Below are positions 33,791 through 43,037 of a stretch of 64,000 nt of DNA, piece by piece; positions within the stretch are counted from its first letter, which is position 1, and each line of letters begins with the position of its first letter. A program made the translations under genes and the position numbers. The stretch is from Paraphoma chrysanthemicola (lineage: Eukaryota > Ascomycota > Dothideomycetes > Pleosporales > Phaeosphaeriaceae), in assembly GCA_020744225.1 (NCBI GenBank), contig JAGMWG010000019.1, positions 310,001 to 374,000 on the forward strand. The letters run 5' to 3'. The notes beneath the pieces are model-generated. The model was given only the letters and a program-made list of their open reading frames with translations. It was not told where the DNA came from and made no database searches.

Positions 33791-35649
33791 GGACGGTCTT
33801 GGACGGTGAGGATGAGGAAAGTGGGTGGTTCCTATCTCATATCCCTCTGCCAAGGGTTTCGATGCAACGGGTGGCAGGTGGGGCGATAAGTTGTAAGAGT
33901 GGTGCAGAAATTGGCATAGCTTTACAAGGCGGGTTAAGCACCCAACCAATCAATCTCGCGACACAAAAATCTAGATCAGTGCCAGCTTTAGCATTCTACT
34001 GTGTACCACACCGCCTTGCATTGTCGACAATTGTCGTTGTACCCCATTATCGCCAACATTGTTTCCTTGAAGTGGCAACTTCTTTTGCGCCTACAGGGGC
34101 CTCCTACTGCACATTGTTGATTCTATGAATATGCGTAGCTTCTGGCGAAACATGATCCTTCGGTTAACCGTTCTCGGCTGCATGTTCGCAGTTCCAGCAC
34201 CTCTTTGGACAGAACTAGTCCAATAATATGCTATAAGTTAGGTTCACATAGCTAGCTAATATAGAAGTATCCGTAACATTCTGACTGTAGTAGCTAGGTA
34301 TAGTGCGCTAGCGGGAAGTAGCCGACCCGCACAAGCCACAAGGCCGTGAACGTCGGCACTAGATAGCATTGCGAAGAGACAGAAGGGTCATTATCGATGA
34401 TAGGACGGCATGCAGCCTTAGATAGCATAGTACCTGACTAAGCATAGCTACCATCAGATCTCTCCGGCCTAATAATTTCAGTGCTCATGCCAGGAACCGT
34501 ACGTTGTATGACCGTACGACAGCTGTATCCCCAAGACATGCAGACCCTTTCCACCTTTGTACGCAATTGCAACGATAGCGTTCTTCTAGTAACACACACT
34601 CCACTTGCTGAAGCCTGGACTTAGATCTTCGTATCTGTATCATGCGTACATATATATATCGGTTGCGATGTGCTCGAGAAGGACGAGGACGTGCTAGGTC
34701 GGACAAGAGATCAACGACGGGTCTGCGGAGCTGGAGGGCGGTGCGACGGTTTATCTCTATGACATGTAAGCGTTCGCGTTAGCTATGATCATGCACTGCA
34801 CTGTGCCTTGAAGTTGCGCGATGACTGTATCGGAAGCTGATTGCGGTTTGGGTACTAGGTGTGTTCGTCGACATGAGTTCTACGCTGGCTCAAACCCAGC
34901 CCTACTCCCAATCCGAGCCGGTTTTCAGGTGTCGCGGAGGCTTGGCAAAAGCGCTGTACAGCCACACCGCCACAGATCTAGTGTCAGCAACAATAGGATA
35001 CAGCTAAGCTACTTTAAGCTACGTGTGCGGGTCATCCTCATCTGGCACTTTTAGCAGTCGGACTTGGAATTGGCACAGAAGCACGACAATCTCTCGAGCC
35101 TAAGCGCAGTGCTCGGGATAGGATGATTATATAACAAGCTGCAAGTTGACAGACTTTGGACAAGATGCATGAACTTTCAACGCACCTACAGCTAGCCAGA
35201 GCGAGGCGGTCGCGTAACGCTTATAGCAAATTGTGGAATTGCACAGTAAGACGAACCTATTTCTAAAAGACATCTAGACAGAATAGATTTTGTAGCTTAA
35301 GGCTACTATTCCGAGAATATATATTCTTCTGACGTTTCATCGTAGCCTGGATCTCCGACAAGCGCAACCTAATACCGTCCATTCAGCGGTCGCACAATCC
35401 GGGCTCTAGACCAAAAATACGAATTCGTACCTGGTCATAGTGTATGGCGGTTTATATATCAACGGTGTCTCCCTACGCAGTCACCGACGTTAGTCTTACC
35501 GAAATTGCGTCGACGCAACAGGTCTCGGCCACGATGGAACGGACATTCGGCCACGTCCATGATGGCGATGACATCGGTGCTAACAACGGCTCCATGCAAT
35601 AGCTCAAGCACGGGTACCTCTTGCGATTCTTTCCACTCGAGGCGGGGAC
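33791..35649. other. Gene-poor region with repeat-like TA-rich DNA
   Basis: The first about 200 bp are the upstream flank of the Zn2Cys6 gene. The rest has no gene I can support. From about 34200 it is rich in TA, CTAGCTA and TATA-like words (for example near 34240-34320 and 35280-35340), as seen in old transposon DNA after C-to-T mutation. Near 35520-35640 the minus strand shows a short open stretch ahead of the pogo relic, probably part of the same dead element. Confidence 0.4.
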
Positions 35650-36195
35650 ATCTTTTGATTGCCTTTGACCTTTGAGAAGATCCTCTTGCTCCTGTCTATC
35701 ACTCCAATCATGAAGCCCTTTTCATCCATATTTTACGTGATTGAAGGCAATACGTTATACTGGCTGACCTTGTCGACAAGGAGATCAAAGTATAGCTTAT
35801 ACTTTGCTTCTGAATCAGCCTTGTGGCGTACAGCGTCCATGCCGTCCGTCCATCACGAAGTGAGATCGTCCTTGTTTCTCGACACTAAACGCCGAACCCA
35901 GCCAATTCCTACACGCTCCTTGGCTACCTGTGACGCGAAGTTTTGTATCATTTCCCTTATGGGTGGTAGCCCTCGCGCAGTAAGACGGCCGATATACTCT
36001 ACAAGCTCCAGCTCTTGGTGTGGGCTGAGTTTCTGCTTCTTAACTTCCCGGGCCTCTCTTGAACCCTGAACACCCCAGCACCTTCGCGACAGCGTAGTCC
36101 GTGATACTTTGTATTTGGCTGCACACTCTGTATACGAGAAGTCATCATCTGATTCACGCGATATTTTCTGCCATCGCTTTGTCAATCGGAGTCAT
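35650..36195 (-). mobile_element. Relic of a pogo/Fot-like (Tc1-mariner superfamily) transposase
   Basis: Minus-strand reading from MTPIDKAMAE (36195) gives a psq-type helix-turn-helix (DFSYTECAAKYKVSRTTLSR), then a CENP-B/Tc5-type DNA-binding domain (KLSPHQELELVEYIGRLTAR, LPPIREMIQNFAS), WVRRLVSRNKDDLTS, and after a stop WTDGMDAVRHKADS, KYKLYFDLLVDKVSQYNVLP and NMDEKGFMIG, the start of the DDE catalytic core. Damage is visible: a one-base shift near 36155 between the first two pieces, in-frame stops at 35853-35855 and 35733-35735, and no recognisable remainder of the DDE domain. I could not find terminal inverted repeats or a target-site duplication by eye. The family is known to move by cut and paste. 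This copy is dead. Confidence 0.85.
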
Positions 36196-36803
36196 CTTGG
36201 TTGAGTTATCGCGCGTTGAAGTTGGTGTAAGTCTCGTGTCGTGATGCTTCTGTGGGCGGATCACGGCGGTGGGCGTACCGCCGACTCCCACCGTTAGCTG
36301 CAGGCGAAAGCACCAGCGGGCGTGCATGAATGGCCGTGCGACAGCAGCCACAAGATGAGTGATAACTTCCCCACACTCTAGGACGGCTTGCAGGCTCAGA
36401 TGAACTTCTTAGATGACCTAAATAGCTGCAACAGCGTTGTGGTGGCGCTGTAGCAACGGACGTCCGATCTGCGATAGACTGAAGTCTCTCCGCCGATCAA
36501 GCGGCCAGGCGACAATACGATGGTCTTTTTTGTATTGGCAAGGTACAGCTCGCTCTTCGTCAGGGAAAGTAAGAGACTTGCGAGTATGCATAGCAAATAT
36601 TAGGATAAGGGCAGAATTGTAGATGTTCTCCGGCGATGTACCCCTCATGTTTTTCGAAGCAGGGGGTTTTTCGACCTTCAAGGAGGGACGTCAGGATTTG
36701 ATGCGCACATTAACTACAGGGATTAGACGAATGTGATGAGCTTGACCAACGCGGCGTAGGTCTTTCATGATGCTAGCCCACTAGTCTTGAACGGGACTGA
36801 AGT
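36196..36803. other. Flank of the transposase relic, possible further coding relic
   Basis: 608 bp without an intact gene. On the + strand about 36450-36600 a stop-interrupted reading (TEVSPPIKRPGDNTMVFF, then LARYSSLFVRESKRLA) faintly resembles the C-terminal part of fungal-specific transcription factor domains. The match is weak and may be chance. The right end contains the 3' flank of the DUF7703 gene. Confidence 0.3.
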
Positions 36804-37799
36804 TTACAAATGTTTCGGATTTGACGAAAGATGGTGCATGGTGTGGCCAGCCACATCGAAATTCAATGGCTGCCTGCCATCACCATTTAGCACGCTGTGC
36901 ATGCGCTCCAGCCTAAACTGAGATGAAGCCGTCGCATCGCTTCTCTGCGACCTCTGTAATGTGGGCCTGGGCCTCGGAGGCATAAGGCGGCAGTTGGAAT
37001 TGTCGAAATTATGTCCGATCAATGAGAGGGAGTCGGTACAGGTACAGATTGGGTGTTGAATGATCAAGAGCAGCTGGTTTAAGACAAAGAACTCAAGTTT
37101 CAACTTGATGCTGTAGACGACAGTCTTGTAGGTCGTTTGGATTTCGAAATTGTTGGTGAATTCGGTAACGAGTAGACTGGCGTCCATGACGACAACGAGA
37201 AGGTTGACAAGAATCAGGTGCCGAATCACCTTTCTCTCTTTTGTCCCTCTGAATTCTAGAATGGGGTTGAGAGTGCGGGAGGCCTCCCAGATATAAATGC
37301 CCGAAATAATGCTCTCCTGGACGGAGAAACCAATGAGTTGAATCTTTTCGTAGATGGAGAAGACTTTGGTGAGTGAGTCGAAGGTGCGAATATTGATGGC
37401 GAGGTACAATGCCGAGACAGGCAAATGGAGGACGATGAAGTTTGTAACGATCATGGCTAGCACCCAGCCGATCTTTTTGCGATCGCTGACAAGATGTAGT
37501 CGCGAGTAAAGCACAACAGCCTGGCCAGTCACCATGGCCCACCAGCCCAAGACAACAATGAAAGACATGACCGCGTTCGGCGCGAGGGCGAACATGCGCA
37601 GTAGCACAGCGGTCGCATGGACGGGGATGCCGATGCATGCAATAAGCATGCTCCAGAAATACAAGCCTTGTCGGATTTTGAACTGGTGAAAGATGGAGAA
37701 GAGAATGTCGGCCGAGTTAGAGACGGACATGCCAAAAAATGCAGCTATCACCATAGCCTTCGGCAATGATACTAGCACCGGTCCTGACTCTCCTGCCAT
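36804..37799 (-). CDS. DUF7703-type seven-helix integral membrane protein
   Basis: Single exon, 331 aa, ATG 37799. Seven hydrophobic segments are visible: PKAMVIAAFFGMSVSNSADI, the FWSMLIACIGIPVHATAVLL region, AVMSFIVVLGWWAMVTGQAV, IGWVLAMIVTNFIVLHLPVS, IQLIGFSVQESIISGIYIWE, LILVNLLVVVMDASLLVTEF, and KLEFFVLNQLLLI. The pattern, with ESIISGIYIWEASR in helix 5 and a charged cytosolic C-tail, fits a fungus-specific family of seven-helix proteins catalogued as DUF7703. These have a GPCR-like layout but no proven receptor role. The tail (about residues 260-331) is Ser/Arg/His-rich and likely disordered. The gene is intact although it lies between two relics. Function unknown. Confidence 0.82.
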   Translation of the reverse strand: MAGESGPVLVSLPKAMVIAAFFGMSVSNSADILFSIFHQFKIRQGLYFWSMLIACIGIPVHATAVLLRMFALAPNAVMSFIVVLGWWAMVTGQAVVLYSRLHLVSDRKKIGWVLAMIVTNFIVLHLPVSALYLAINIRTFDSLTKVFSIYEKIQLIGFSVQESIISGIYIWEASRTLNPILEFRGTKERKVIRHLILVNLLVVVMDASLLVTEFTNNFEIQTTYKTVVYSIKLKLEFFVLNQLLLIIQHPICTCTDSLSLIGHNFDNSNCRLMPPRPRPTLQRSQRSDATASSQFRLERMHSVLNGDGRQPLNFDVAGHTMHHLSSNPKHL

Positions 37800-38982
37800 C
37801 CTGTTGTGAAGGTCAAGTGGGAACGGCCAAAGCGTCGGTTAGAGATTTACGACAGGCGAGAAATCAGTACTGATAAGAGCAGTTTGCTCTAGAGAGGTTT
37901 TTCGGGACGAGGAAGTGTCTCAAAAATGGGTACATGAAGCTGACAATTACGATCTCGCGTCACGCCTTTGGTCCTGTATATACAATTTCGGTTTGCAAGC
38001 GGTCGTCGCACATCGAGACCTTCCCAAACGATCAATCTACTAGCGGACTCGCGTAACTTTCTCCGTAAGGTAGGTGTGGCTTCGGCATGCCCTGCTTATA
38101 CGAAGAGCGTGATCAGAATGCGACTGAGGATGACTGGCCACGGTTCCAGAGGAAGTTTGAAACGATCCGCTTTCATGGAGAGATCTCTGCTAGGCTTACA
38201 CCCGGCCGCGCAACACGATGCTCCCTCTGAAGTGCGCCTGCAACAGAGAGTTCGCAGGTGATGACAACAAGCATTCACGAGCCCCGGAAAGTCCCGCCAT
38301 GCTGGATCACTTGGTTCCCACCGTCGAACTAGCCAATGGCTGGAAATGGTGGCGACAAAAGGCTTGCGGCACGTGTCCAACGCCACATCGCCATGGCCGG
38401 CACATTCCGGACGTCGTGTTGCCGAATTGGATTGGCTGAGTGAGCACTTGCAGACCCGATCCTGTAATGACTCTTAGTCGCATCAGGCACAAGCATCTTG
38501 GTAATTTGCCCAATCGACTTCGTGTGGACGTCCCTTAGGATATCTGGGGTGTGGGGCACGACTTACATCACGCCATTTGCCCCCTAAACCGATACACAGC
38601 ACCGCACGGTCCCGGCAGTATGGTTACTCTAATCCAGCTTCTTCCTGCGTCTTACCTTTTTGTTGAAGCCGAATTGAAGACTGAAATCCATACAAAAATT
38701 GCCACAAACCCAATTGTAACGCCACGGCTGATTCTTGAGTCGATCAATCTCTTCCACCTACGACTTTTATCGAAATTTGACGCCGTGCAGATTCGTTCGC
38801 ACCTGGGCTTGCTATTTGGAAGTTTTTGCGCCACTTTTGTGTGAAGAAAGGCGCCGTCTCAATAAATTCAATACCAACGTGTGTCCTAAGCGAGCACCAT
38901 TGCCTGGCGTCTCGTATGACTCTTGCGCTCTTTTTAGTCTCGCACAGAGCAGAGATTTGCCAAGCAGGGTTCGCCAAGATCT
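37800..38982. other. Gene-poor gap between DUF7703 gene and NACHT-WD40 relic
   Basis: 1183 bp. The left part is the promoter side of the DUF7703 gene. The right part may contain decayed upstream sequence of the NACHT-WD40 relic, but I could not identify a P-loop, NACHT or N-terminal domain in any frame. Small ORFs present are not credible. Confidence 0.35.
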
Positions 38983-39757
38983 ATGCTGGACGGTACGGCT
39001 GAAGCGGATTGGAGCAAGCTAGTCTGGTGGCTTGAGAGGCTTCGAGCAATCACTCGTGCCATAAACCTTGTCAAGGCCTTGCATACGTTGTCGCGGCCTG
39101 CGGTTCCTGGAACGGGGTTCGCTTCAAGCCGTGTCACCACTAAGAATGTCACTCCCCTTAGAGGAAGGTCTTCAGGCATATGCATCTGCGTTGTTATTCA
39201 GCCCTACAAGGAGCTTGGTGAAAAGGCTGTTTCAGCACGAAGAGCCGGAATGGATCACTGTCAAACCGGCTATAAGAGACAGCTGGAGCGCGTGTCTGCA
39301 GACGCTCGAGGGCCATCGCAGCTATGTCAACTCCGTGGCCTTCTCGCACGACTCGACCCGGCTGGCGTCGGCGTCGGACGACAGGACTGTCAAGATCTGG
39401 GACGCGAGCAACGGCGCGTGCCTGCAGACGCTTGGTACTGGCAAGTCACTTTCCAGCATATCCTTTGACTCTACAGGCTCGTGTCTGTATACTGACCTAG
39501 GCCCTATCGTCATTGGTGCATCACCAACCTCAAGTGCTACTGAGCAGCAACGTTCCCAATATCAAGGCGGAGCTGTTAGCCCAGATGGAGCATGGATCAC
39601 ATATGATTCGGAAAAGCTGCTTTGGCTATCGTCAGAGTATCGGCCTTCTTGCTCTGCTGTCTCAAGGAAGACGATTGGCATTGGTGTTGGATCTGGGAGG
39701 GTATGGATATGCACTTTTGAACCTAACGAGTCTAAGAAAGTATGCGAGTATCTTTGA
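38983..39757 (+). pseudogene. Relic of a NACHT-WD40 (STAND/NLR-type) gene reduced to one WD repeat
   Basis: Frame 1 begins with WSKLVWWLERLRAITRAINL, resembling the helical segment that follows NACHT in fungal NWD proteins. A frameshift near 39080-39160 moves the reading to a second frame: LQAYASALLFSPTRSLVKRL, FQHEEPEWITVKP, then one WD40 repeat (CLQTLEGHRSYVNSVAFSHD, STRLASASDDRTVKIWD). The usual array of repeats is missing: after ASNGACLQTL the sequence jumps straight to the post-propeller tail, GKSLSSISFDSTGSCLYTD, then AWITYDSEKLLWLSSEYRP and a stop. The NACHT P-loop region is absent. In the known family, high-identity WD repeats in het-e/het-d/hnwd genes expand and contract by recombination. 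Here the array has collapsed to one unit in a decayed gene. Not functional as sequenced. Confidence 0.82.
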
Positions 39758-40629
39758 AAGGGAGAGTTAGTTGATTGTGTTATATACTCTATCTGTATTA
39801 CATCTCTGTTTATAGAGAGGAACGAGGTTAAGAGTGAATAAATACCTAGTTTGCCACGTAGAAGCATCGAGAACTCTCTCACTTAGTAGTAAGTAGGCTA
39901 GTACCTACGCTTAGTATAAAAAAGGTAGATATTAGGTTAGATTTATGTTAGAGTCTTACTTAATCTAACTTAACTCTAACCTAACTTCTACTTCTTTACT
40001 AGTCTATGTATACTATATAGTATATACGCTAAGCTTCTTTAAGAAGAGGTAAGTTTAGTATTGTTTATCTTATTATTAGACTACTCGTTAACCTCGTTCT
40101 TAGCAAAATAAGCTAGGATCGCGGTTACTACATAGTCTCGGCACGGAAGAACAAGTACACTAGCTTTTAATGCGGGGATTAGTAAGCTAATTGCGTACTT
40201 CTACAGTATTACCACACGACTAGGAACAAGACCCCTTACTTATTCAAACGAGCATTTTAGTCTTCCTTTCCTAGTAACTAGAACATAGATCGTGGCTTCT
40301 CAATCAACTACACACCACTGCCGGCGCAAGCGGCTCGAGAGACAAAGTTTATCCATGCAAACGCGCTTCAACGCTCCCACGCTCCCATGCGCACTCATCC
40401 AGGAACAGTCTTCCGCAATGCATGAGTCCTGCTATTGATGTTGGATTCAAATTCTCGTTACTTCTAATAACTTGATCCCTGGCCATGTTTAAGCCTTTGG
40501 CATGGCTGAAACGTCAATGTAAGCTCTACGAGTTCCGCAGCGTTCAGATTCGTGTATGTAATGCCACTCAGCTTCATCCTGGAGCATGATGTACAATGAC
40601 AGATGCATACCGAGGATGCTTGATAGCTC
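39758..40629. repeat. TA-rich, RIP-like non-coding block
   Basis: 872 bp with no gene. About 39780-40260 is strongly AT-rich with frequent TA, CTAA and TTAG words (for example CTAACTTAACTCTAACCTAAC near 39962) and almost no CpA relative to TpA by eye. This looks like a repeat mutated by repeat-induced point mutation. The parent element cannot be recognised. The right 350 bp are less biased. Confidence 0.6.
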
Positions 40630-41437
40630 ATGTTTACTAGGCTAACTTACTCGACTTCAAGCGAAATGGAAGAATTGGAAGTCAGTTTGTGGGATGATGA
40701 TTCACTCTCGCTCTCTTCAGACTACATGAGCGGCGAGACAGACCTCAAGTTCGTAGCCATGATTGCGGAGATGGAAGCTCATCCACTAGTCTCCGAGGAG
40801 GAGGTTAAACCCTCTGACATGATCACTACTGACTAGAACCCAGTGTCCGATACCTGTGTGGAGGAGGCATTCTCGCCCGAGAACCTGAAGCAAGATCTTC
40901 TCCGATGCTCGAACTTCCCAGAACCTAGTGCGGAATACCCCGGACGATAGAATCCACTTCCTTGCAGCCGAGCTGGCGCGCTGCATGCGATCCGTCAGGA
41001 TCCGGACAAGGTGGGTTAAGATGCACCTTTGCGATTGGAACCATGAGATGAACGTGCTTATTGCGGCCATTGGCATTCCCGACAATGGCCTTGATCCATG
41101 GACGCCTTTCAGCGAGATCATAGAAGATTACTACGATGCCATTCAACAGCCCGAGAAAATGAAGGGGTTCAAACCTCAGACCTTTCGTGGAATGTTTAAG
41201 CGGCGCCTTATTACACGTATGAAGCAGATGGACGTGAAGATTGGGGGAGTCAAACAAGAGCTGAGAGGACTGATGTATGCGAATTTGGGAGTTTCTTATC
41301 AGCAAGCCATCAGTATGGTCCAAAAGGTGGTTACGGAGGACTGTGAGGAGAGAGGCAGTCTACTTCTTGGGACTCTTCCCGAGGCTGATGATGATTTCCG
41401 TCGCAAAATGTCGAAGAGCTGGAGCTGGACTGATTGA
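40630..41437 (+). pseudogene. Orphan gene broken by one nonsense codon and one frameshift
   Basis: Begins ATG 40630 (MFTRLTYSTSSEMEELEVSL). The frame stops at TAG 40834-40836 after SDMITTD, yet the same frame continues sensibly with NPVSDTCVEEAFSPENLKQD, LLRCSNFPEPSAEY. At the C4 run 40938-40941 the sensible reading moves to another frame: PDDRIHFLAAELARCMRSVR, DWNHEMNVLIAAIG, ending MSKSWSWTD at 41437. A CAG to TAG change (C to T in CpA context) and one extra C would explain both breaks. I do not recognise the family; the second half is helical and basic. Alternatives are an unusual intron structure (no donor/acceptor pair with a branch site convinced me) or sequencing error in the C run. 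Neighbours are also relics, which favours decay. Confidence 0.6.
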
Positions 41438-41646
41438 GATACCCTCAATCAACTGTTTGAAACAGAAGATTTTGATCTCAGCCGAATCCCGAACTGATCA
41501 AACAATAGGCAAATCACATAGCAGAACATAAGTAGTGAGGAATAATTTGAGAAAAGATACCTGGCGCAGTCGTATTTCATAGATTTGTGATGACTTTCAT
41601 ACGAGTGTGTCAGAAATTAAGACAGAGGACCGCTCTAGTACACTTC

Positions 41647-42345
41647 TCAATCTCCTCGGTTGCCGAACGAAATACTCCTCCGGTCCGCATCAAATACACT
41701 ATGCAAACCCGTCAGGAATGGTGTTCCCAAAAGTATGATGCCATTGTCTCCCGTCGTTCCAAGGTTAAGAAACGTCGTCACGCATTTTCGTCTTTCGAAG
41801 ATGTCGTCGTAAACCTCGAGCAAATAGTCTCGCGCTGTCAATGTGATGTTAACCCCAGGCCCAAAAGAGAAGACAAGATCTGGAAGCTTTGAGCGCGTGT
41901 CGCATTCCACCTAAGTGCCTCGTCCAGTGAGGCCAAGGAGTTGGTTTGCTTTCGCCGTAGCTTCGCGTGGGAGTCCGATGTACGGGTAGGACGTGGTTAT
42001 GACCGCGATCATCTGATTGTCAAGAAGGGTGACCATCTCACTAGCATCGGAAGATGGTTGGCTCATCCCTATGCTTTCCACGTAGATTTGCCAGCCATTG
42101 GAGGTGTAGAAGTCCCAAAGATCACTGCCCTCGCCGAGTCGTGTGTTGTTGAGCGGTACTTCGACCAGGCTCTCGCGAGAGACATTTTCTGGCAATGCAC
42201 CAATGGCCAATTGACCAAGTGTATCATCAGTTCGTGGCAATGTGAGCGAGAAGATATTCTCAAGTAACAACCCCTGAGTGACCATATTCTGGAAGGGCCC
42301 GGGAGCTGTAAAATTGCCCCACATGTCGTAACTTGGGTTCAATGC
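41647..42345 (-). pseudogene. C-terminal half of an aspartic-protease-like (A1 family) gene with one stop
   Basis: Leftward reading gives CLPALNPSYDMWGNFTAPGP, TQGLLLENIFSLTLPR, LWDFYTSNGWQIYVESIGMS, IAVITTSYPYIGLPREA, then a TAG (41911-41913). The same frame continues with VECDTRSKLPDLVFSFGPGV, NITLTARDYLLEVYDDIFE, IILLGTPFLTGLHSVFDADR and RSISFGNRGD. This is the second lobe of a pepsin-like fold. The N-terminal lobe with the first catalytic Asp is missing. The position of the second catalytic Asp reads ITTS, so even the ancestor may have been a non-peptidase homologue. The stop replaces what is probably Trp (TGG to TAG), equal to C-to-T at CpA on the + strand, the RIP signature. The upstream end abuts the NYN relic on the other strand. 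Confidence 0.72.
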
Positions 42346-43037
42346 TGGCAGGCAGTGAAGGACGAAATGACTGGCGTCAAAAGCGAATTCATCGTGGTCA
42401 CAGGCGATGAGAATCTTCTCTCAGCCGTTGAAAAAATCAACGAAAGTGGCTTTCGAGCACACGTATGGTCCTGGAAGATGTCATTCTCTAAAGCATTCCA
42501 GCCCCAGTTCGACACGAGCGGCCGTCAAGTTCTCTATGTCTACGAGCTCGATAAGTATAAGGATAAGATCACCTACCGCAAGTCTGAGGTCAGGCCATGC
42601 GATTGGGGACTCTATTGCCATCGCAAAACAATGACTGTCTCTTCTACCACTTGCCAGAAGATCTAAGGTTCTTTGCCAGCCACGGTGGCAACAAGCAGCT
42701 GCGGAAGTACGCCGCCTGCCATTACGGCGGACGTTGTACCAACAAGACATGCAATTATTATCACGATGAAAGGGAGCGGATATCCCCAACTTGTGACAAA
42801 GCGGGCCAGGGACACGGCGGAGTCAAGTCAAAGGAATGGGAGCTTGCACTGTCCTACAGGCAGGAATTAACGCAACAAAACTTCAATAATCGACAATTCC
42901 AAATTGTTTGCTTCCTTATTCCAGTATCACAGTTTCAAACATCGGTCGCGCTTCTACCCATCTCCTTAGGTATATCTTCCCAATCCCCACTCTCTCATAA
43001 ACATTGCCTCCCTCATCCCCTTTCCGACTTGGCGTAA
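42346..43037 (+). pseudogene. 5'-truncated NYN-domain / tandem CCCH zinc-finger gene with a one-base frameshift
   Basis: Frame 1 (to 42666) reads SEFIVVTGDENLLSAVEKIN, ESGFRAHVWSWKMSFSKAF, the C-terminal part of a NYN (PIN-like RNase) fold with its conserved TGD. A linker leads to CDWGLYCHRK. At the A4 run 42625-42628 the sensible reading shifts to frame 2: NNDCLFYHLPEDLRFFA, then ACHYGGRCTNKTCNYYHDER. With one more A the first finger would be C-x5-C-x6-C-x3-H; the second is C-x5-C-x4-C-x3-H. The N-terminal half of NYN with the first acidic residues is absent. The real end is unclear; the frame runs to 43037, past the 3' end of the HET gene on the other strand. NYN plus CCCH is the layout of Regnase-type endoribonucleases. 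Here it is dead or misassembled. Confidence 0.68.

Noticed and set aside
38983..39757. Functional NACHT-WD40 gene
   Set aside because: No P-loop or NACHT domain, frameshift near the start and only one WD repeat, so called a relic.
39950..40000. Telomere-like or satellite repeat (CTAACCTAAC words)
   Set aside because: Words are irregular, not a tandem TTAGGG/CCCTAA array; better explained by TA-rich mutated DNA.
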